Shown here in pieces: positions 1 to 7,252 of a stretch of 10,938 nucleotides of DNA (position 1 is the first letter of the stretch; every line of letters starts with the position of its first letter). The stretch spans positions 1 through 10,938 of the forward strand of contig JAGOCV010000120.1 in assembly GCA_017998575.1 (NCBI GenBank), given 5' to 3'. The translations under genes and the position numbers were made by a program. This DNA comes from Burkholderiaceae bacterium. Its GTDB lineage: Bacteria > Pseudomonadota > Gammaproteobacteria > Burkholderiales > Burkholderiaceae. Below the pieces are notes generated by a model. The model was not told where the DNA came from. It saw nothing but the letters and a program-made list of their open reading frames with translations, and searched no databases.

Positions 1-1
1 G

Positions 2-544
<543 letters not shown>

Positions 545-674
545 GCGACGGCAGGCGTCAGCATGTACGCCAACGGCTGACAGACACACAGCGCACGCGC
601 CGTCGGCGCCTGCGGCCCGCCCGCCCTAGAGTGGTATCCATCCTTCAGCAGAACAACGACCCGGAGGCTTTGCC

Positions 675-1364
675 ATGGCCCTCTCCAATCCGCACCCTTC
701 ATCCGCCAACGACGCCGCACCCGTGCGCCGCCGTCCGCGCCACTTCTCGATGGTGCGCGACTTCCATTTGGCGGACTTCTTCACGCTGGGCAATGCGGCC
801 TGCGGCGTGGCGGCGATCTTCGTCGCCATGCTGGCGCTGGCAAGCGGCGTCGGCGGGCCTGATCCTCGCCTGTTGCTCATCGCTGCCGCGTTCGCGCCGG
901 CGGCCTTCATCTTCGACGTGCTGGATGGCCGCATCGCGCGCTGGCGCCAGCAGCATTCGGCCCTGGGGCGCGAGCTGGATTCATTGGCCGACGTGATTTC
1001 GTTTGGCGTGGCGCCGGCCACCCTCGCCTTCGCGGCCGGCATGCAGGGCGGATGGGATGCCGTGGTGCTTGCTTATTTCGTGTGCTGCGGCGTGAGCCGG
1101 CTGGCACGCTTCAACGTGACGGCCGAATCGCTGGCCGGCGACGACGCCGGCGGCAAGGTGAAGTATTTCGAGGGCACGCCGATCCCCACCAGCGTGCTGC
1201 TCACGGGTCTGCTGGCCATCGCCGCCTGGCAAGGGCGCGTGGGCGATCAGCTCTGGGGCGGCAGCTGGTCGCTGCTGGGCTGGCAGTTGCACCCGATGGT
1301 GCTGCTGTTTTCGCTGTCGGGCTCGCTGATGATCAGCAAGACGATACGCATTCCAAAGTTCTGA
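675..1364 (+). CDS. pssA: CDP-diacylglycerol--serine O-phosphatidyltransferase, Cho1-like
   Basis: This 229-residue integral membrane protein of the CDP-alcohol phosphatidyltransferase family is predicted to transfer a phosphatidyl group from CDP-diacylglycerol to serine, making phosphatidylserine. The complete catalytic motif DxxDGxxAR(x8)GxxxDxxxD is present with D81, D84, G85, A88, R89, G98, D102 and D106. Hydrophobic stretches at about 36-57, 65-83, 110-140 and 195-225 fit several membrane helices. SRLARFNVT and KVKYFEGTPIPTS, at about 131-175, are typical of phosphatidylserine synthases. From memory they match the yeast Cho1 type more closely than the PssA usually found near psd and ilvC in Burkholderiales. 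The ATG at 675 is preceded by GGAGG at 663-667. A weak -10-like TAGAGT lies at 627-632 without a good -35. Serine as acceptor is inferred from similarity; another alcohol is possible. Confidence 0.85.
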   Translation: MALSNPHPSSANDAAPVRRRPRHFSMVRDFHLADFFTLGNAACGVAAIFVAMLALASGVGGPDPRLLLIAAAFAPAAFIFDVLDGRIARWRQQHSALGRELDSLADVISFGVAPATLAFAAGMQGGWDAVVLAYFVCCGVSRLARFNVTAESLAGDDAGGKVKYFEGTPIPTSVLLTGLLAIAAWQGRVGDQLWGGSWSLLGWQLHPMVLLFSLSGSLMISKTIRIPKF

Positions 1365-1509
1365 GAGCACTGGGGGCTGCCACGCGGCACCGGTTCAGCG
1401 CGTGAACACCTCGACAACGCACATCGGGGCTTCGGCCTTCATGGCTCCGGTTGTTCGTCCCCGCGAGTCATGGCGGCGGTGATGACCGGCGCGCCAGACG
1501 CGGCTCGCG

Positions 1510-1881
1510 TCAGTCCAGCGGCCTGGGCAGCAGCTTGCGCAGCGCCGCCAGTTCGACGGGCTTGCGCAGGAAGTGATCGCACAGCTGGATGGTGCCCGCC
1601 GCGCGGTCTGACTTGTCGCCCCAGCCGGTCATCGCAATGAGCACGATTTCGTGGCCGAACTCTTCGCGCAGGCGACGTGCCAGTTCCAGCCCGTCCATGC
1701 CCGGCATGGCGATGTCGAGCAGCACGCAGTGCGGGCGGCGTTCCGCGGCCAGCTTCAAGGCGTGTTCACCTCCCGTAGCCACCCGGACGCTGTAGCCATC
1801 CAGTTCGATGGCCTCGGCCATCACCTGGGCGGCATCGATCACGTCGTCGACCACCAGCACTTGCACTTCTTCGTTCGTCAC
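1510..1881 (-). CDS. stand-alone response regulator receiver domain
   Basis: This 123-residue CheY-like receiver has no output domain. The acidic pair D12-D13, the phosphoacceptor D56 (VLLDIAMPGMDGLE), the switch Thr T85 (AMTG) and the conserved Lys K107 (RKP) are all present, so it should be phosphorylatable. The start is GTG at 1879-1881, supported by AAGGAG at 1891-1896 (minus strand), nine bases upstream. It lies convergent to the phosphatidylserine synthase gene, with 145 bases between the stop codons. It is 144 bases downstream of the LemA/TPM cluster on the same strand, so readthrough from that cluster is possible. No histidine kinase is within the window. Single-domain receivers often serve phosphorelays or hybrid kinases encoded elsewhere; its partner is unknown. 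Confidence 0.92.
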   Translation of the reverse strand: MTNEEVQVLVVDDVIDAAQVMAEAIELDGYSVRVATGGEHALKLAAERRPHCVLLDIAMPGMDGLELARRLREEFGHEIVLIAMTGWGDKSDRAAGTIQLCDHFLRKPVELAALRKLLPRPLD

Positions 1882-2025
1882 CGATCACGGCTCCTTGGGT
1901 TCGGGCGAGTTTATCGGCGCGCGGGGCCTGCCGGAACGCGCATGAGCGTAGTCGCGGCTCCGTCCTACGCATGGCGGCGTGTCCGGCGGCGGGATGGCCC
2001 GGAGACCGCACAGCACCGGCCCCTG

Positions 2026-2244
2026 TCAGGGCAGGCGGCGGATGTCCGCGGTGGGCGAGACGGCGTTTTCGTGGAACAGGTCGAACAGGTACTGCTCGAG
2101 CTCGTCTTCGCCCACGAAGTCCGGAATCACGAAGCCCGCCGGTGCCCGCTTGCCGTCGGTGCCGACCGAGCGCGCATCCCAGCGCGTGCCATGTCGTTCG
2201 ATGACGACGATGCGTCCGAAAACATTGAAGCGGTGCGCGGCCAT
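2026..2244 (-). CDS. small conserved-looking protein of unknown function (72 aa)
   Basis: This 72-residue protein starts MAAHRFNVFGRIVVIERHG and ends with an acidic helix-like stretch (DELEQYLFDLFHE, about residues 49-61) followed by a short polar tail. The N-terminal part alternates hydrophobic and polar residues as a small beta-sheet would. There is no signal peptide or membrane segment. I associate the pattern FGR...V.R.G..W...GDGKR.P..IVIP...L..YL.DLFHE with a small uncharacterised proteobacterial family (from memory, DUF7661-like, unverified). The ATG at 2242-2244 was chosen because the similarity begins there. Only a weak AGGG about seven bases upstream serves as ribosome binding site. 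It follows the second TPM gene by 25 bases and is probably the last gene of the lemA cluster. A longer reading in the same frame runs up to 2454 but looks non-coding. Confidence 0.7.
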   Translation of the reverse strand: MAAHRFNVFGRIVVIERHGTRWDARSVGTDGKRAPAGFVIPDFVGEDELEQYLFDLFHENAVSPTADIRRLP

Positions 2245-2269
2245 CTGCAGACCCTGCCGACCTTGCGCG

Positions 2270-2788
2270 TCAGCCCACCGCCGGCTCGTCGGGCAGTTCG
2301 TTGACGCGCACGGTGCCCTCGCCCGCCGGGTGGTGGCGCCGGAGCAGCGCGCACGTCTCGTCGATGGCCTGCGCGAGCCCGTCTTCGAAACGGCCGCCAG
2401 CCAACGCACCGCCGAGCCGCGCCACCAGCGCGTCCCACTGCGGCTGTGGCACATGCCGCGCCAGCCCGCGATCGGCCACGATCTCGATGGCGTGCTCGGC
2501 CAGCAGGAGGTAGATCAGCACGCCGTTGTTGTGCTCGGTGTCCCACACGCGCAGCTTGCCGAACATCGTGACGGCACGCTCGCGCGGCGTGGCGTTGCGG
2601 CGCAGGTAGCTCCAGGGCAGGCCGGCCTCGATGCACAGGCGGATCTCGCCGGTATGCAGCCGCTCGCTCGCGGCCACGCGCTGCGTGAGGCGATCGAGCA
2701 TGTCGGCCGGCACGGTCTTGACTGCATCGGGCTCCAGCCAGCGGTGGCGCAGCAAGCGCGCGAGAAAACCCAGCGTGTGCGAGACCAT
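2270..2788 (-). CDS. TPM-domain protein without signal peptide (second copy)
   Basis: This 172-residue protein consists of one TPM (YgcG/Psb32-type) domain with little else. The core HNNGVLIYLLLAEHAIEIVADRGL (about residues 86-109) corresponds to the GVLLxVAxxDRRVRIEVxxxLEG segment of the neighbouring TPM protein. The segment TGEIRLCIEAGLPWSYL at 46-62 replaces the usual strand carrying the SQVVVLMVPTT motif. There is no N-terminal signal peptide; the start MVSHTLGFLARLLRHRWL looks like an amphipathic basic helix, so the protein is probably cytoplasmic or peripheral. The start ATG at 2786-2788 overlaps the upstream stop as TGATG, implying translational coupling. An in-frame ATG six bases earlier sits directly against the Shine-Dalgarno sequence and is unlikely. 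The molecular function of TPM domains in bacteria is not settled; phosphatase activity is known for plant TLP18.3. Confidence 0.88.
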   Translation of the reverse strand: MVSHTLGFLARLLRHRWLEPDAVKTVPADMLDRLTQRVAASERLHTGEIRLCIEAGLPWSYLRRNATPRERAVTMFGKLRVWDTEHNNGVLIYLLLAEHAIEIVADRGLARHVPQPQWDALVARLGGALAGGRFEDGLAQAIDETCALLRRHHPAGEGTVRVNELPDEPAVG

Positions 2789-3741
2789 CACCATCCTCCC
2801 GACGCGCCACCGCCGCCAAAGCTGCCACCGCCGCCCGACCGGAAGCCGCCGCCGCCGAAGCCACCGTTGCGCCCGCGACCGCCACCGCTCCATCCGCCTG
2901 GGCCGCTACCCCAGCCGCCGCCCCATCCACCCCCACGGCCGGTGGGCGCCGCGCCCGACAGCAGGGCGAACAACAATGCCACCACGGCCACGACACCGCC
3001 GGCCACGACGCTGGCCGTGAGCACCCAGGCGATGGCACCCGCGCCGCCGCCTGTGACCAGCGCACCGAGCTTGCGGCCGAGCATCGCTCGCAGCACACCG
3101 GCCGCCACCGGCACGGCGAACACGATGAAGACCAGCGCATGGGTCAGATCGAACCCGCTGCCCGAGCGGCTGCCTTCGGCCTGCGGACGGGCCGGCGCGG
3201 GCAACGCCTCGCCGCGGATGAGCGCCATCAGCGCCTGCGTGCCGGCCTGGAGTCCGCCCGCGTAGTCGCCCGCGCGGAAGGCTGGCGTGATGCGCTCTTC
3301 GATGATGCGGCTGGCCGCCAGGTCGGGCACGGCACCTTCCAGCGCGCGCGCCACCTCGATGCGCACGCGGCGATCGTCCTTGGCCACGATGAGCAGCACG
3401 CCATCGCCCACGTCGCGGCGGCCGATCTTCCAGGTGTCGGCCACGCGCCAGGCGTAGGCGGCGATGTCTTCCGGCCGGGTGGTGGGCACCATGAGCACCA
3501 CGACCTGGGAGCCCTTCTCGCGCTCGAACGCGGCCAGGCTGTCATCCAGCGCCTGGCGCTGCCCGGCGGACAGCGTGCCGGTGGTGTCGATCACGCGCGC
3601 GGCAAGCTCCGGCACCGCCAGCACGCCGCCCGCCGTCTGCGCCAGGGCCACCCCTGCGAAGCACCAGGCCATCGCCAGCCAGGCCACGCATGCGCGCAGC
3701 AGGGCGAGCCGCAGAGGGCGGTTCATCAGACAGGCAGACAT
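2788..3741 (-). CDS. TPM-domain membrane protein with Gly-rich tail (YgcG family)
   Basis: This 317-residue envelope protein has a signal peptide (about 6-35, cleavage after VALA-Q) and an extracytoplasmic TPM domain at about 43-172. The domain shows VIDTTGTLS at 50-58, SQVVVLMVPTT at 78-88 and the core GDGVLLIVAKDDRRVRIEVARALEG at 112-136. A Pro/Ser linker follows, then two membrane segments (about 202-222 and 227-263) and a Gly/Trp/Phe-rich tail to the end (about 268-317, with GGGWGGGW and GGGGSFGGGG). This is the usual layout of YgcG-type TPM proteins, which are repeatedly found beside lemA. The start at 3741 has a weak GCAGGG about ten bases upstream. ATG at 3726 would give a tidier signal peptide (MNRPLR) but has no ribosome binding site. 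It lies 16 bases after lemA and overlaps the next gene, so the three are probably one operon. Its substrate is unknown. Confidence 0.92.
   Translation of the reverse strand: MSACLMNRPLRLALLRACVAWLAMAWCFAGVALAQTAGGVLAVPELAARVIDTTGTLSAGQRQALDDSLAAFEREKGSQVVVLMVPTTRPEDIAAYAWRVADTWKIGRRDVGDGVLLIVAKDDRRVRIEVARALEGAVPDLAASRIIEERITPAFRAGDYAGGLQAGTQALMALIRGEALPAPARPQAEGSRSGSGFDLTHALVFIVFAVPVAAGVLRAMLGRKLGALVTGGGAGAIAWVLTASVVAGGVVAVVALLFALLSGAAPTGRGGGWGGGWGSGPGGWSGGGRGRNGGFGGGGFRSGGGGSFGGGGASGGW
2795..2800 (-). promoter_or_regulatory. ribosome binding site deciding the second TPM start
   Basis: On the minus strand GGGAGG is followed by ATGGTGATG. The first ATG (2792-2794) has no spacing from the GGGAGG, while the third codon ATG (2786-2788) is six bases away, the usual distance. 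This favours the start overlapping the upstream stop codon. Confidence 0.6.
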
Positions 3742-3757
3742 GCGCGCGCGGCCCTGC

Positions 3758-4354
3758 TCACTTCTTCGTGCCGGCGCCGAAATCCACCGTGGGCGGCGTG
3801 GAGATCTGGGCTTCGTTCTGCACCGTGAAACTGGGCTTGGGCTCGTAGCTGAAGACCATGGCCGTGAGGTTGGAGGGAAAGCTGCGCGCCAGCACGTTGT
3901 ACTGCTGCACGGCCTGGATGTACTGGTTGCGGGCGACGGTGATGCGGTTTTCGGTGCCTTCGAGCTGCACGCGCAGGTCGCGGAAGCCCTGATTGGCCTG
4001 CAGCGTGGGGTAGCGCTCCACCGTCACCATCAGCCGGCTGAGCGCGCTGGAGAGCTCGCCCTGCGCCTGCTGGAAGCGGTTGAACGCCTCGGGATCGTTG
4101 ATCGTCTCCGGCGTCACCTGCATCGACGTGGCCTTGGCCCGCGCCTCGACCACCCGCGTGAGCGTCTCCTGCTCGAATGCGGCTTCGCCCTTGACGGTGG
4201 CGACGATGTTGGGAATGAGGTCGGCGCGGCGCTGGTACTGATTGAGCACTTCGGCCCACGCCGATTTGGTCTGTTCGTCCAGGCGCTGGAAGTCGTTGTA
4301 GCCACAGCCCGTGAGGGCAAATGCGGTGGCAAGGATGAGCAGCAGTCGCTTCAT
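3758..4354 (-). CDS. lemA: LemA family lipoprotein
   Basis: This 198-residue LemA-family protein starts with a lipoprotein signal (MKRLLLILATAFALTGC, lipobox LTGC with Cys17), so it should be lipid-anchored outside the cytoplasmic membrane. The rest is the helical LemA domain, with the family hallmarks NQYQRRADLIPNIVATVKG at about 38-56, EARAKA at 70-75, RYPTLQANQGFRDL at 114-127, and ENRITVARNQYIQAVQQYN at 135-153. A C-terminal FSYEPKPSF completes the family pattern. The length is typical. The ATG at 4352-4354 has GAGGG about eight to nine bases upstream. LemA proteins are of unsettled function; the repeated linkage to TPM proteins suggests a shared envelope role. It is probably the first gene of the four-gene cluster. 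The 139 bases upstream, up to the CoA-transferase gene, should hold the promoter, but I see no convincing one. Confidence 0.95.
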   Translation of the reverse strand: MKRLLLILATAFALTGCGYNDFQRLDEQTKSAWAEVLNQYQRRADLIPNIVATVKGEAAFEQETLTRVVEARAKATSMQVTPETINDPEAFNRFQQAQGELSSALSRLMVTVERYPTLQANQGFRDLRVQLEGTENRITVARNQYIQAVQQYNVLARSFPSNLTAMVFSYEPKPSFTVQNEAQISTPPTVDFGAGTKK

Positions 4355-4493
4355 GGGGCAGTCCCTCGTTGGCAAGTCAGGCGGCGATGGTAGCGCGCGC
4401 ACAGGACGGCAGGAGCGTCCGGCCCGGCCGGGGGGCCACGCCGAGCAACCGCCCGAGCGGCAGCGATCGACAGTGCGCAGGCGTTGGGGCCTC

Positions 4494-5879
4494 TTAAGTG
4501 CGGGGCCACGACGCCGGGTGGCTGCCCGGTGGCATGGAGGGGCGGGGCCAGCCCGCCGGCGTGCGTGCGAGCCGCGCGCTGTGCCGCACGGCCGAGAGCC
4601 GGCCGAAGCCGGAGTCCACCGTCTCGACGAATGGCGCGATGTCCGGCCGGGCCACAGCCAGCCCGCCGGGCACGCGGCCCAGGCCACGCAGCCAATGTCC
4701 GGTCTGGGCCAGCGACACCTGCACATGCCAGCTGCCACCCTCGCGCTGCTGGCGCCACAGGGCTGCCGCCGCACCGAAGGCCATGAGGTACCCCGTGGCC
4801 TCGTCGAGGATCTGCATGGGCAGTGCACGCGGCTTTGCGTCGCCCGCCGCCTCGCCTTCGGCGTGATTGAAGCCCATGGCCGTCTGCACCAGGGAGTCGA
4901 AGCCACGCCGCGCCGCCCACGGCCCCTGCGCGCCGTAGGCGGTGAGCGACACGTACACGATGCCGGGCCGGCGCGCAGCCACGGCGTCGGGGCCGAAACC
5001 CAGGGCCGCCAGGCCGCCGGGCCGGTAGCCCTGCGTGAACACGTGGGCGTCCTCCACCAGCCGCCACAACGCGTGGGTGCCGGCCTGCGTGCGCAGGTCC
5101 ACGTGCGTGCTGAGCTTGCCGCGGCTGGTGTCGGCGATGGCGTCGATGTTGGGCAGATGGGGCGAATTGACGAGCAGCACGTCGGCCCCGTGCGCCGCGA
5201 GCGCCCGCCCACCCACCGGGCCGGCCAGGATGCGCGTGAGATCGAGCACGCGCAGGCCGGCCAGCGGACGCTCGTCCTGCCGCAGCGATGGCAGCGCCAG
5301 CGGCGGCGCATCGCCGATGCGCGAGAAGGTGAACAGCGGCTGCGCGGCGATGGCGCGGCCCTGCGGCGTGGCGTCCCACGCATCGAAGCTGCGCAGCGCG
5401 GTGGCGACGAGCTTGCGCTCGGCGGCCGCGCTCTCGAAGTCGATCGCGCGCCACGACTTCATGACACGCGCCGCATCGTCACGCGTGGCCGTGGCCGGAT
5501 CGAGCCCCAGCAGCCGCAGCGCCCCCTCGCGGTGATGCGCGAAATTGGCATGCACGCGCACGTGGCCGTCACTGGTTTCGTAGAGACCCGAGAACGTATC
5601 CCACGGATCGGGCGCCGTGCCGTCGATGGCGAACCAGCCCGTGCATTCGGCCGCGGCGTGAAGTGCATCGACAGCCACCGCCTGCCGCGGCTGGCCACGC
5701 ACGTGGCCGAGTTCACAGGCCGCGAGCGCTGCCGCGGCGATGGTGGACTGCGCGGCCGCGCCGATAGCGAAAGACGAAGGAAATACCGGATCGCCGCCCG
5801 ACAGCTGCGCGAAGGCCAGTGCGTCCTGCGGCAGGGCCGCGTCGTTCCAGAGCTGTTGCAGGGCAGGCGTTGCGTTCAT
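4494..5879 (-). CDS. family III (CaiB/BaiF) CoA-transferase, atypical domain order
   Basis: This 461-residue protein belongs to the family III CoA-transferases, which move CoA between carboxylic acids through an aspartyl-CoA intermediate. The nucleotide-fold entry LAGLRVLDLTRILAGPVGGRALAAHGADVLLV, normally near the N-terminus, begins at about residue 206. The family landmarks follow: VFTQGYRPGGLAALGFG at 280-296, YVSLTAYGAQGPWAARRGFDS at 309-329, and the QILDEATGYL segment at 356-365. There D359 aligns with the catalytic Asp169 of formyl-CoA transferase. The first 200 residues include WDTFSGLYETSDGHVRVH at 93-110 and FDAWDATPQGRAIAA at 165-179, which resemble what normally comes after the catalytic Asp. 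The chain is therefore probably permuted or a fused relic. Substrates are unknown. The start ATG at 5877-5879 lacks a clear ribosome binding site but fits the family start. It is divergent from the methyltransferase gene. Confidence 0.88.
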   Translation of the reverse strand: MNATPALQQLWNDAALPQDALAFAQLSGGDPVFPSSFAIGAAAQSTIAAAALAACELGHVRGQPRQAVAVDALHAAAECTGWFAIDGTAPDPWDTFSGLYETSDGHVRVHANFAHHREGALRLLGLDPATATRDDAARVMKSWRAIDFESAAAERKLVATALRSFDAWDATPQGRAIAAQPLFTFSRIGDAPPLALPSLRQDERPLAGLRVLDLTRILAGPVGGRALAAHGADVLLVNSPHLPNIDAIADTSRGKLSTHVDLRTQAGTHALWRLVEDAHVFTQGYRPGGLAALGFGPDAVAARRPGIVYVSLTAYGAQGPWAARRGFDSLVQTAMGFNHAEGEAAGDAKPRALPMQILDEATGYLMAFGAAAALWRQQREGGSWHVQVSLAQTGHWLRGLGRVPGGLAVARPDIAPFVETVDSGFGRLSAVRHSARLARTPAGWPRPSMPPGSHPASWPRT

Positions 5880-5962
5880 GGTGCGGCAGGTTCGAGCATT
5901 GCGCGGGCCGTCGCATCGTACGCCTGCGACAGGGCAAGCGCACGTGGCGCAGAATGCGCCGC

Positions 5963-6574
5963 ATGCAATCCGCCACCGCCGACAGCTTCGACGAAGCCTA
6001 TTACCAGCGCTACTACTTCGACAGGAAAACCCGCGTGCTCGATCCGCAGCATGCCGAGCGGCTGGGCGCTTTCGTATGCGCCTACCTGCGCTACCTGCGC
6101 GTGCCGGTGGCGCGCGTGCTGGACATGGGCTGCGGCATCGGCGTGTGGCGCGACATGATGGCGCGGCAGTTCCCGGGCGCGAGCTACCAGGGCGTCGAGC
6201 TGAGCGATTACCTGTGCCGGCGCTACGGCTGGACGCACGGCTCGGTGGTCGACTGGCAGAGCCCCGACGGCCAGCCGTTCGACTTCGTCATCTGCCAGGG
6301 CGTGCTGCCCTACCTTTCGCCGCCCGACCTCAAGCGCGCGCTGGCCAACCTGGGCCGCCAGTGCCGCGGCGCGCTCTACCTGGAGGCCGTGTCGCGCGAG
6401 GACTACGAGCGCGACATCGTCGACGAAGATCTGACCGATGCGCACATCTACCGCCACCGCGCGGCGCTCTACCGCCAGGGGCTGGCGCCGCACTTCATCG
6501 AGATGGGCGGCGGCCTGTGGCTCAGCCGCCAGGCCGAGGTGCCGGTGTTTGCGCTGGAGTGCGCGGGGGACTGA
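5963..6574 (+). CDS. class I SAM-dependent methyltransferase
   Basis: This 203-residue protein has a class I methyltransferase fold. Motif I is RVLDMGCGIGVW (51-62), the acidic residue after strand 2 is in GVELSDYL (77-84), and motif IV is FDFVICQGVLPYLS (106-119). The N-terminal SFDEAYYQRYYFDRKTRVLDP is an aromatic helical cap that may help bind substrate. Nothing in the sequence names the substrate. The start is uncertain: ATG at 5963 or the in-frame ATG at 5954. Neither has a good Shine-Dalgarno sequence. A CAGAAT at 5950-5955, with TGCGAC about 19 bases upstream, could be a promoter giving a nearly leaderless mRNA starting at 5963. It is divergent from the CoA-transferase (83 bases) and convergent with scoB (38 bases between stop codons). 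Confidence 0.88.
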   Translation: MQSATADSFDEAYYQRYYFDRKTRVLDPQHAERLGAFVCAYLRYLRVPVARVLDMGCGIGVWRDMMARQFPGASYQGVELSDYLCRRYGWTHGSVVDWQSPDGQPFDFVICQGVLPYLSPPDLKRALANLGRQCRGALYLEAVSREDYERDIVDEDLTDAHIYRHRAALYRQGLAPHFIEMGGGLWLSRQAEVPVFALECAGD

Positions 6575-6602
6575 GCCCCCGCCCGGTCAACGCGATTGCC
6601 GC

Positions 6603-6626
6603 GATCAGCGGATCAGCGGATCAGCG
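6603..6626. repeat. triple tandem octamer across the scoB stop codon
   Basis: GATCAGCG occurs three times head-to-tail (6603-6610, 6611-6618, 6619-6626). On the minus strand the unit CGCTGATC encodes the last residues of ScoB and also supplies its TGA stop (6613-6615), because eight bases shift the frame. No hairpin or T-run marks it as a terminator. Confidence 0.9.
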
Positions 6627-7251
6627 TCACGCCGGTCCTGGCCTGCACGGCCTCGAAGGTGACGCCATCGGCCAGTTCGACCAGCTTGAGACCCTCGGGC
6701 GTGACGTCCATCACGGCCAGATCGGTGATGATGCGGTCGACCACGCCCACGCCGGTGAGCGGCAGCGTGCAGGCCGGCAGGATCTTGAGGTCTTCCGTGC
6801 CGTCCTTCTTCTTCGCGACGTGCTCCATGAGCACGATGACGCGCTTGACGCCGGCCACCAGGTCCATCGCGCCGCCCATGCCCTTGACCATCTTGCCGGG
6901 GATCATCCAGTTGGCCAGGTCACCCTTCTCGCTGACCTGCATGGCGCCGAGGATCGACAGGTTGATCTTGCCGCCACGGATCATGGCGAAGCTCTGGTCG
7001 CTGCCGAAGATGGCCGAGCCGGGAATGGTGGTAACGGTCTGCTTGCCGGCGTTGATGAGGTCGGCGTCCACCTCGTCTTCGGTCGGGAAGGGGCCTATGC
7101 CCAGCATGCCGTTTTCGCTCTGCAGCCAGACTTCCTTGTCGCCCGTGTGATTGGCCACCAGCGTGGGGATACCGATGCCGAGGTTGACGTAGAAGCCGTC
7201 TTCGAGCTCTTGCGCCGCGCGTGCGGCCATCTGGTCTTGGGTCCAGGGCAT
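6613..7251 (-). CDS. scoB: succinyl-CoA:3-ketoacid CoA-transferase subunit B
   Basis: This 212-residue beta subunit of a family I CoA-transferase has the family signature LQSENG at 43-48, in which E46 is the catalytic Glu that forms the glutamyl-CoA intermediate. [16 protein letters not shown] (20-35) and GMLGIGPFP (48-56) are typical of the bacterial ScoB/LpsJ type. With ScoA it should move CoA from succinyl-CoA to acetoacetate or a related 3-oxoacid, in the cytoplasm. The ATG at 7249-7251 lies one base after the scoA stop. A GGGAG at about 7258-7262 (minus), inside the end of scoA, serves as its ribosome binding site, so the pair is translationally coupled. The C-terminus is encoded by a tandem octamer repeat. 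Confidence 0.95.
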   Translation of the reverse strand: MPWTQDQMAARAAQELEDGFYVNLGIGIPTLVANHTGDKEVWLQSENGMLGIGPFPTEDEVDADLINAGKQTVTTIPGSAIFGSDQSFAMIRGGKINLSILGAMQVSEKGDLANWMIPGKMVKGMGGAMDLVAGVKRVIVLMEHVAKKKDGTEDLKILPACTLPLTGVGVVDRIITDLAVMDVTPEGLKLVELADGVTFEAVQARTGVTLIR

Positions 7252-7252
7252 G

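Noticed and set aside
557..581. Inverted repeat GTCAGC...GCTGAC after the ABC transporter gene
   Set aside because: Six-base stem with a 13-base loop and no T-run; too weak to call a terminator or operator.
1365..1509. Convergent gap between the phosphatidylserine synthase and receiver genes examined for a terminator or small gene
   Set aside because: TGCC-ACGC-GGCA at about 1379-1390 gives only a four-base stem and no T-run follows; no convincing reading frame.
2022..2032. Palindrome CCCTGTCAGGG at the end of the small gene
   Set aside because: Only four to five pairs with almost no loop and no T-run, and it overlaps the stop codon; probably chance.
1979..3265. Plus-strand open frame of 428 codons with a proline-rich stretch
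   Set aside because: Antisense to the two TPM genes and the small gene; the proline run is the complement of the Gly-rich tail.
4387..4415. TACCAT on the minus strand upstream of lemA as a -10 box
   Set aside because: The expected -35 position reads CTCCTG, with little resemblance to the consensus; not enough to call a promoter.
3758..5383. Minus-strand open frame of 541 codons reading into LemA
   Set aside because: Only the part from 4354 downward matches LemA and starts with a lipoprotein signal. The upstream extension is a frame shadow of the CoA-transferase gene.
4311..6158. Long plus-strand open frame of 615 codons
   Set aside because: It runs antisense to lemA and the CoA-transferase, both of which have clear family motifs. 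The composition (Arg, Ala, Gly, His rich) is what a GC-rich shadow frame gives.
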